22,500 nt of DNA from DASYQV01 sp036005125 (GTDB lineage Bacteria > Acidobacteriota > Vicinamibacteria > Vicinamibacterales > UBA2999). Positions 10,229 to 16,195 of the stretch are shown piece by piece (the stretch's first letter is position 1; every line of letters starts with the position of its first letter). The notes beneath the pieces are model-generated. The model did not search any database, had not been told where the DNA came from, and saw only the letters and a program-made list of their open reading frames with translations. Location of the stretch: positions 1 through 22,500 of the forward strand of contig DASYQV010000190.1 of NCBI GenBank assembly GCA_036005125.1, given 5' to 3'. A program made the position numbers and the translations under genes.

Positions 10229-10972
10229 TCACCCAACCAGCAGCACGCGCAGGATCTCGGCGGTATTGAACCCTGCGTGCGAGACGATCGGCGCAACGGC
10301 GCTGCGCCGTTTCAGATAAAGGACCGCCCAGAAGGCGCCGAGTGCGCCGGTGGTGATTGCGGCGTCCCATCCCTGCATGCTGTGGCCGAGGCCGAACGCG
10401 ACGTTGAGGACGAAAACACCCACCCCGGGACCGCCAAGGTACTGCTCGAACCGTCGCAGCAGGAACGCCCTCTGCAGCTCTTCGCGCAGGCCGCCGGCGA
10501 AGATGGCCACGAGGGCAAACATCGCTGCCTCACCAGGCGTCCCCGCGAGCTGCTCGAGCGGATTCTGCGGGACATTGTGGAGCCACGGGGCCACCAGCCG
10601 CAGGACGTTCAGGAGCAGCGCCACGGCAAAAAAGACTGGCGGGACGAGCAGCACGCCGAGCAGCACCTCGCGGCCGATCGGCCGCGGCCCGATCCAGAGT
10701 CCGTAGACGCTTTCGCCGTGCATGCGCGTCAAGAGGACCATCAGCGCGACCAGCACCAGCGTGTCGATGAGGGAAAGCGCGAAGACGAAGCCGAGGGAGA
10801 GTTGTCCCGCGGCGTCGAGTGCCCGCAAGCCGGCGAGCGGCAGCAGGTAACTGAGAAGGACCTGCGTCGGAACGCTCGAACACGCCAGAACTTCCGCGAT
10901 GGCGACCAGTCGATCGCGGCCGTTATGGCGAATCAGCGGAACGGGAACGGAGGGCGCGATATCGTCAGACAC
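10229..10972 (-). CDS. CPBP-family intramembrane glutamic endopeptidase (CAAX-like)
   Basis: This 247-residue multi-pass membrane protein has the three CPBP (Abi/Rce1-like) motifs: EE..R in REELQR (Glu164, Glu165, Arg168), F..xH in FGLGH (Phe193, His197) and H..xN in HAGFN (His232, Asn236). About six to seven hydrophobic segments surround them. The family includes CAAX-type proteases and bacteriocin-immunity proteins; the substrate here is unknown. The GTG start at 10972 has no obvious ribosome binding site. The gene is convergent with the SurA-like gene and divergent from the NtrC-like regulator. It is only distantly similar in its non-motif residues to the second CPBP protein at 19639-20397. 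Confidence 0.85.
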   Translation of the reverse strand: MSDDIAPSVPVPLIRHNGRDRLVAIAEVLACSSVPTQVLLSYLLPLAGLRALDAAGQLSLGFVFALSLIDTLVLVALMVLLTRMHGESVYGLWIGPRPIGREVLLGVLLVPPVFFAVALLLNVLRLVAPWLHNVPQNPLEQLAGTPGEAAMFALVAIFAGGLREELQRAFLLRRFEQYLGGPGVGVFVLNVAFGLGHSMQGWDAAITTGALGAFWAVLYLKRRSAVAPIVSHAGFNTAEILRVLLVG

Positions 10973-11060
10973 GGGTGAGCGATCGGAAGATTATCGGCAG
11001 AGGCGAGCTTACGGAGCGCGATCTTCGGCGGGCGTCCGTGGGCGCCAACCGACGAGCTGG

Positions 11061-11066
11061 AGTATA
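11061..11066 (-). promoter_or_regulatory. candidate -10 box for the minus-strand CPBP gene
   Basis: Read on the minus strand, these bases are TATACT, a near-consensus -10 hexamer about 90 bases upstream of the CPBP start. A T-rich stretch 14-17 bases further upstream is the only -35 candidate and is poor. It lies in the 179-bp divergent spacer shared with the regulator gene. Confidence 0.3.
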
Positions 11067-11073
11067 GCTGTGC

Positions 11074-11102
11074 TGGACCGTGTAAAAACGACAGAGTAGA
11101 CT
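11074..11102 (+). promoter_or_regulatory. candidate sigma-70 promoter for the NtrC-like regulator
   Basis: TGGACC (11074-11079) and TAGACT (11097-11102) are separated by 17 bases and lie about 50 bases before the regulator start. Each hexamer agrees at four of six positions with the -35 and -10 consensus. The downstream leader contains a short inverted repeat, CGTGCCG (11110-11116) with CGGCACG (11132-11138). Confidence 0.38.
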
Positions 11103-11151
11103 CAACTCTCGTGCCGTCGTCGATTTTTCCCCGGCACGGTGCGAGGCACTG

Positions 11152-12564
<1,413 letters not shown>

Positions 12565-12594
12565 CCGAGGGACGCCGCACTCACTCACTCTCGT

Positions 12595-12852
12595 GATTCT
12601 CCTGTCACGGGAAACGCTGAGGGCGGAGAGGGCGCAGAGGAATCACGTGATTCGACGTTGTTCAGCGCCGTTCGACGGGTCGGCCTGCGGAGCAGGCCGA
12701 CTCGCGCGTGGACGCGAGACCGCGAAAACGAGCCGTCACCGGTGCTAGAGCGGTTCGTTTTCGCGGTCTCGGGCGCACGCGCGGCGCCTTCGGCGCCCGT
12801 CGAACGGCGGTCCTCTGCGGCCTCAGCGTCTCTGCGTTTTTTTCCGTGACGT
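12595..12852. repeat. 250-bp palindromic repeat element (MITE- or REP-like)
   Basis: The ends are imperfect inverted repeats: TGTCACGG at 12603-12610 with CCGTGACG at about 12844-12851, both continuing inward through CGCAGAG-type units. A perfect 14-bp inverted pair (12666-12679 with 12796-12809) encloses further hairpins: 12680-12688 with 12692-12700 (9 bp, 3-base loop), 12701-12706 with 12713-12718, 12716-12735 with 12751-12770 (20 bp, one G-T) and 12783-12788 with 12792-12797. Adjacent stems partly overlap and could be alternatives. No transposase is encoded. The left end has a partial copy at 9473-9554. It fills almost the whole 326-bp gap between the regulator and kinase genes. Confidence 0.85.
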
Positions 12853-12890
12853 GGAGTCATCAGCGTCAGTGAAGGCCGCTCGAGACTAAG

Positions 12891-14822
12891 ATGCGCCTCG
12901 GCATCAAAGGCAAGCAGATCGCGGCCGTGACGGCGATTGTCGGCTTCGCGGTCGTCGCGCTCAGCGCCCTCCACCTGACGCGGCTCGCGCGCGTGGCGCT
13001 CCACGAGAGCCAGGCGCGCGGACAGCTGCTCTCGAACGGGATTTTTCACCGCGCCCGCGAGGTTGTCACCGCGACCCCGAACGCGTACTCGGCGCTTCGA
13101 GCCGATCCGGGCCTGCGAGCCATTCTCGAATCGAGCATCTACGGGGAGAGCATCGTGGACGCGGTGGTGCTCGATCCGAGCGGCGTGATCGTCGCGGCGA
13201 GCGACCCGTCACGTGAGGGCCAGCGGCTTGACGCTCGAGGCGATCTCGCCACGCTCGAGCGAGCCTCCGCCTGGGGACAGCTCCGTGTGCTCTACTCGAG
13301 CGAGGGACAGACGCTCGAGGTGCGCCAGCCGATGCTCCTTGACGAGAAGGAATTCGGCTCGATCCGCATCGGCATCTCCACGCTCCTGATGCGCCGGGAG
13401 CTGAATGCGGCGCTCCTGCCCGCGTTTTACATCTCCTTCGCCGCGCTCTGCGTGTCGGTGATTGTCGCGGGCCTCCTCGCCCAGCTGCTGCTGCGGCCCA
13501 TTCACGTCCTCCGCAGCGGCCTGACGCGGCTCGGCAAAGGCGAGTTCGGCGTCACGCTCGATCTGCCTCCGGGTGACGAGTTCAGCGAGCTCGGAACGTT
13601 CTTCAACACCATCAGTCAACAGCTCTCGGCCGATCGGATGCACCTCGCGGGGCAGAAGGCGAACCTGCAGTCGGCGGTCGAGCACCTCGAAGACGCCGTG
13701 GCGCTCTTCAACCCGAGCGGCGAGCTGCTCTTCACCAATCCGGCGATGCAGCCGGTCCTCCCGCCTGATGCCATCGGCCGCGCCATGCGCGGCCTGCTGC
13801 CGGAGGGCCATCCCTACCGGCAGATCGTCGAGGAGACGCTCGGCACCCGCAAGTCCCGCGGCCCGGTCCAGGTCCGTGTGGACGAGTCCGAGGAACATCG
13901 TGGCAGCGGTGGGGAAGAGCTCGCCGCGGGCGAGCGGCTCGTGATGACCCACGCGGTCGAGGGCACGAGCGGCGCGCTGATGGGTGTCCTGCTCGTCTCG
14001 CGCAACCTCGCGTATCTCTCGCGCATGCAGTCGACGCTCGCGTACTCGCGCAAGCTCGTCGCCCTCGGACGCCTCACCGCGGGTATCGCGCACGAAGTGA
14101 AGAATCCGCTCAACGCGATGATGATTCACCTCGAGCTGCTCCGCACGAAGCTCAGGGTCATGGCGAAGGCGATGGCGCGGCAGCCGGAACCGGTGGCCGC
14201 CGTTCAGATCGCATCGGCGCCCGCGCAGACGCTCCGCCGCCCCGAAGCGTCGGCGCCGGCCATGGCGCAGGGCGCGATCGAGCACGTCGAGGTGATCGAG
14301 AGCGAGATCCGCCGTCTGGACGAAGTCGTGCAGGGGTTCCTCAAGTTCACGCGCCCCGAGGATCTGCGTCTGCAGCCCGTGCGGCCTCTCGCGCTCATCG
14401 AGGAAATTCTTCCGGTCATCCAGCCCGAGGCCGAGCGCACCGGCGTCACGGTGCACGTTGACTGTCCGCCGTCTGTTCCCGACGTCAACGGCGATGCAGG
14501 GATGCTGCGGCAGGCGTTCTTGAACCTCGCGATCAACGCGTGTCAGGCGATGCCGAACGGCGGAACGCTCCGGCTCGCCGCCGCGCCCGTGTCACGCGGG
14601 CGCGTCGAAATCCTCGTGGAGGATACCGGCGTCGGCATCCCGCCCGCGCACCTGCAGAAGATCTTTGACCTGTACTTCACAACGAAGGATCATGGAACGG
14701 GCATCGGCCTCTCGATGGTCTATCGAATCGTTCAGCTCCACGACGGCGAGATCGAGGTGCAGTCGACGCCCGACCACGGGACGACGTTTCGCGTCGTACT
14801 GCCACGAGCGAATGAGCTTTAG
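12891..14822 (+). CDS. NtrB-like membrane sensor histidine kinase
   Basis: This 643-residue inner-membrane kinase probably phosphorylates the NtrC-like regulator upstream. Two membrane helices (about 8-30 and 177-201) flank an extracytoplasmic sensor region (about 31-176). A HAMP-like linker follows (about 202-255), then a PAS-like domain (about 262-370, LEDAVALFNPSGELLFTNPA). The H-box is AGIAHEVKNPLNAM with phosphoacceptor His401. The ATPase domain has the N-box NLAINACQAM (545-554), G1 DTGVGIP (578-584) and G2 GTGIGLSM (602-609). An unusual Ala/Pro-rich insertion of about 40 residues (about 424-464) separates the two helices of the dimerization domain. The ligand is unknown. The start is the ATG at 12891, with no strong ribosome binding site. 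Its 3' end overlaps the lipoprotein gene by 11 bases. Confidence 0.93.
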   Translation: MRLGIKGKQIAAVTAIVGFAVVALSALHLTRLARVALHESQARGQLLSNGIFHRAREVVTATPNAYSALRADPGLRAILESSIYGESIVDAVVLDPSGVIVAASDPSREGQRLDARGDLATLERASAWGQLRVLYSSEGQTLEVRQPMLLDEKEFGSIRIGISTLLMRRELNAALLPAFYISFAALCVSVIVAGLLAQLLLRPIHVLRSGLTRLGKGEFGVTLDLPPGDEFSELGTFFNTISQQLSADRMHLAGQKANLQSAVEHLEDAVALFNPSGELLFTNPAMQPVLPPDAIGRAMRGLLPEGHPYRQIVEETLGTRKSRGPVQVRVDESEEHRGSGGEELAAGERLVMTHAVEGTSGALMGVLLVSRNLAYLSRMQSTLAYSRKLVALGRLTAGIAHEVKNPLNAMMIHLELLRTKLRVMAKAMARQPEPVAAVQIASAPAQTLRRPEASAPAMAQGAIEHVEVIESEIRRLDEVVQGFLKFTRPEDLRLQPVRPLALIEEILPVIQPEAERTGVTVHVDCPPSVPDVNGDAGMLRQAFLNLAINACQAMPNGGTLRLAAAPVSRGRVEILVEDTGVGIPPAHLQKIFDLYFTTKDHGTGIGLSMVYRIVQLHDGEIEVQSTPDHGTTFRVVLPRANEL

Positions 14823-15426
14823 CGGACCGTTCCTTCGATATGGTTTGTGGGCCGCATATCCCGCAACGGCTCTGTGCCTGAGCCTGCTGGTCGGCGCGGC
14901 TGCCGCCGGTTGCGCCAAGGCTCAAGCCCGGACGGCCGAGGGCGCGCCGCTCGAGATGCCCACGCCGCCGCCGAGGGTCCTTGCGCCGGTCGAAGAACCT
15001 CCCGTCGCCACGGTCGAGCCGGTCGAGCCCGCACCCTCACCCCCGCGCGCCAGTCCGCGTCCCGTGTCGCGTGGAAACGGCCGGACCGAACCGGCGCAGA
15101 AACCGGAAGCCGCTGCTGAGCCGCCGACGGTTCAGGTCCCGGTGCCTCCCGCAGAGGCCACTCCACCCCCGGAACCAGCGCGGTTGCTGCGCGCGCCGGG
15201 AGGTGCTGCCTCGGAGGCCGGCATTCGTCAGCGTCTGACCGTGGCACAGCGGAATCTCCGGCGCGTTGACTACGGAAAGCTGAGTGCCGACGGGCGGGCC
15301 GTGTACGACCAGTCGAAGCGATTCGCGGAGCAGGCGGAGCAGGCGCTCAAGGATCAGAATCTCGTGTTTGCTGCCACGCTCGCCGACAAAGCGGCGACGC
15401 TCTCCTCAGAGTTACAGGGCCGGTAG
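14812..15426 (+). CDS. proline-rich lipoprotein of unknown function
   Basis: The ATG at 14812, inside the 3' end of the kinase gene, gives a hydrophobic signal sequence ending in a lipobox-like AAGC with the acylated cysteine at residue 34. Residues about 45-135 are rich in Pro, Ala, Glu and Val and probably form an extended tether. The last 65 residues are charged and predicted helical (QRLTVAQRNLRRVDYGKLS, then DQSKRFAEQAEQALKDQNLVFAATLADKAATL), resembling a small helical or TPR-like unit. I do not recognise a family. The overlap suggests co-expression with the kinase, so a role in envelope sensing for that system is possible but only inferred. The codon pattern is like its neighbours. Total length is 204 residues. 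Confidence 0.75.
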   Translation: MSFSGPFLRYGLWAAYPATALCLSLLVGAAAAGCAKAQARTAEGAPLEMPTPPPRVLAPVEEPPVATVEPVEPAPSPPRASPRPVSRGNGRTEPAQKPEAAAEPPTVQVPVPPAEATPPPEPARLLRAPGGAASEAGIRQRLTVAQRNLRRVDYGKLSADGRAVYDQSKRFAEQAEQALKDQNLVFAATLADKAATLSSELQGR

Positions 15427-15760
15427 CGTATAACCTCGTCTGCCCACACATCGGTTTGCGTTGGCCATCCGGCGACAGACTGAGCGTTTCATTACCCACA
15501 CCTGAGTCGCGGCCTGAGAATTTCACTTCAATTCTGGTTACATTCATAGATTGGCGGCCGGGCCAGCTGGCATTGCCGTTGCTGAGGAGTAGGACAGCTC
15601 GAAAGCTTCCTCACCTCGGGTACCCAAAAGGGTCTTGCGTGATCGTGAACGACCTCTGGGGACCCCGCCCCGCAGCCAAAGTGGCGGGGCAGTCCTACCC
15701 TCACTCCCTGCCTGTGCACGCGGGGAGGCAGTGTTAAGCCGCCTCCCTCCCGCCATCCAA
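15427..15760. other. non-coding block of unknown nature
   Basis: About 330 bases without a convincing gene follow the lipoprotein. The part at about 15480-15560 is distinctly more AT-rich than the surrounding genes. Short inverted repeats occur at GAATT/AATTC (15518-15534), CCCCGCC/GGCGGGG (15663-15669 with 15683-15689) and CTGCCT/AGGCAG near 15708-15731. Two overlapping minus-strand frames of 60-70 codons run through it but lack ribosome binding sites and recognisable motifs. It may hold a terminator, a small RNA or the remnant of an inserted element; I cannot choose among these. Confidence 0.4.
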
Positions 15761-15764
15761 CCGA

Positions 15765-15853
15765 GGCATCAGGGATCAGGCATCAGGCGTCAGGAAGGCA
15801 TCAGCCCTGATGCCTGAGACGGCCCTGATGCCTGATGCCTGATACCTGATGCC
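15765..15853. repeat. facing inverted heptamer arrays (GGCATCA / TGATGCC)
   Basis: The left arm (15765-15803) holds GGCATCA, GGGATCA, GGCATCA, GGCGTCA and, after a 4-base slip, GGCATCA. The right arm (15808-15853) holds TGATGCC five times, one as TGATACC, with an 11-base interruption after the first copy. The arms are reverse complements in their units, so a single strand could fold into a long hairpin in several registers. It lies 24 bases upstream of the first NrdR box. Confidence 0.92.
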
Positions 15854-15877
15854 TACCGCGATCGTGATGTGCGACAA

Positions 15878-15893
15878 TGTCGATATATTGCGA
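15878..15893. promoter_or_regulatory. NrdR box 1 (upstream)
   Basis: TGTCGATATATTGCGA fits the core of the NrdR operator consensus (acaCwAtATaTwGtgt): the conserved C, the central ATATAT and the TTG are present, with one departure at the first w. NrdR is the general repressor of ribonucleotide reductase genes. The box lies upstream of nrdJ and 16 bases from a second box. Confidence 0.75.
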
Positions 15894-15909
15894 CTGACCT
15901 AACAAAAAG

Positions 15910-15925
15910 CCGCAATATCTTGTGG
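15910..15925. promoter_or_regulatory. NrdR box 2 (downstream)
   Basis: CCGCAATATCTTGTGG closely fits the NrdR consensus, with CAATATCTTG at its core. The distance from the start of box 1 to the start of box 2 is 32 bases, about three helical turns. This is the known geometry for cooperative NrdR binding, with a 15-16 bp gap between boxes. It lies 8 bases upstream of the TTGACA hexamer. Confidence 0.82.
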
Positions 15926-15933
15926 TTTCGTCC

Positions 15934-15962
15934 TTGACAAACGGATTCGCCGGGCGCACCAT
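15934..15962 (+). promoter_or_regulatory. candidate nrdJ promoter
   Basis: TTGACA (15934-15939) is a perfect -35 hexamer. The 17-base-spaced -10 candidate is CACCAT (15957-15962), which is weak. Transcription from here would yield a leader of roughly 225-230 bases. The NrdR boxes lie just upstream of this -35, so either repression works from an upstream position or a second promoter overlaps the boxes. Confidence 0.45.
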
Positions 15963-15973
15963 TTTTTCCGATA

Positions 15974-16195
15974 CCAGCTAAGGGCTCTGCGCTGAGACAG
16001 CCCGGTAGAGCCCCTAGCTGGTGGTGGTGCTGTCTGGTGCGCGTCGCGCGCCAGCGACTCGGCAGCACGAACAGGCGGGGCCTTCCCAGCTCTCGCCGTA
16101 CGCGAACTCCCTGGCGTACGTCTCGGGCGCAATCACCGGAAATGCTTTCGGACGCACCCGTCGGGGTCGGTGTGTCCCGGTATGGGAGGACAGGC
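15974..16195 (+). ncRNA. structured 5' leader of nrdJ, candidate cis-regulatory RNA
   Basis: Four hairpins can be drawn by hand. H1 pairs 15974-15990 with 16005-16021 (16 of 17 positions pair, including one G-U; 14-base loop). H2 pairs 16027-16032 with 16063-16068 and, inside it, 16034-16042 with 16046-16054 (9 pairs). H3 pairs 16097-16103 with 16114-16120 (7 perfect pairs, 10-base loop). H4 pairs 16150-16158 with 16169-16177 (9 pairs, one G-U), ending 7 bases before the GGAGG ribosome binding site (16185-16189). The H3 loop contains CTCCC (16107-16111), complementary to GGGAG at 16184-16188. I see no cobalamin-riboswitch B12 box. Confidence 0.5.

Noticed and set aside
15528..15756. Small minus-strand genes in the non-coding block
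   Set aside because: The overlapping frames of 60-70 codons have no ribosome binding site, no recognisable motif and a composition consistent with chance.
15974..16195. Cobalamin riboswitch upstream of nrdJ
   Set aside because: The enzyme needs adenosylcobalamin, so this was the first idea. However, no B12 box or matching core is visible; the hairpins are reported as an unclassified leader instead.
16037..16195. N-terminal extension of NrdJ from an upstream start
   Set aside because: The frame is open, but the translation is Arg/Ser-rich and unlike NrdJ, it runs through leader hairpins, and the ATG at 16196 has a good ribosome binding site.
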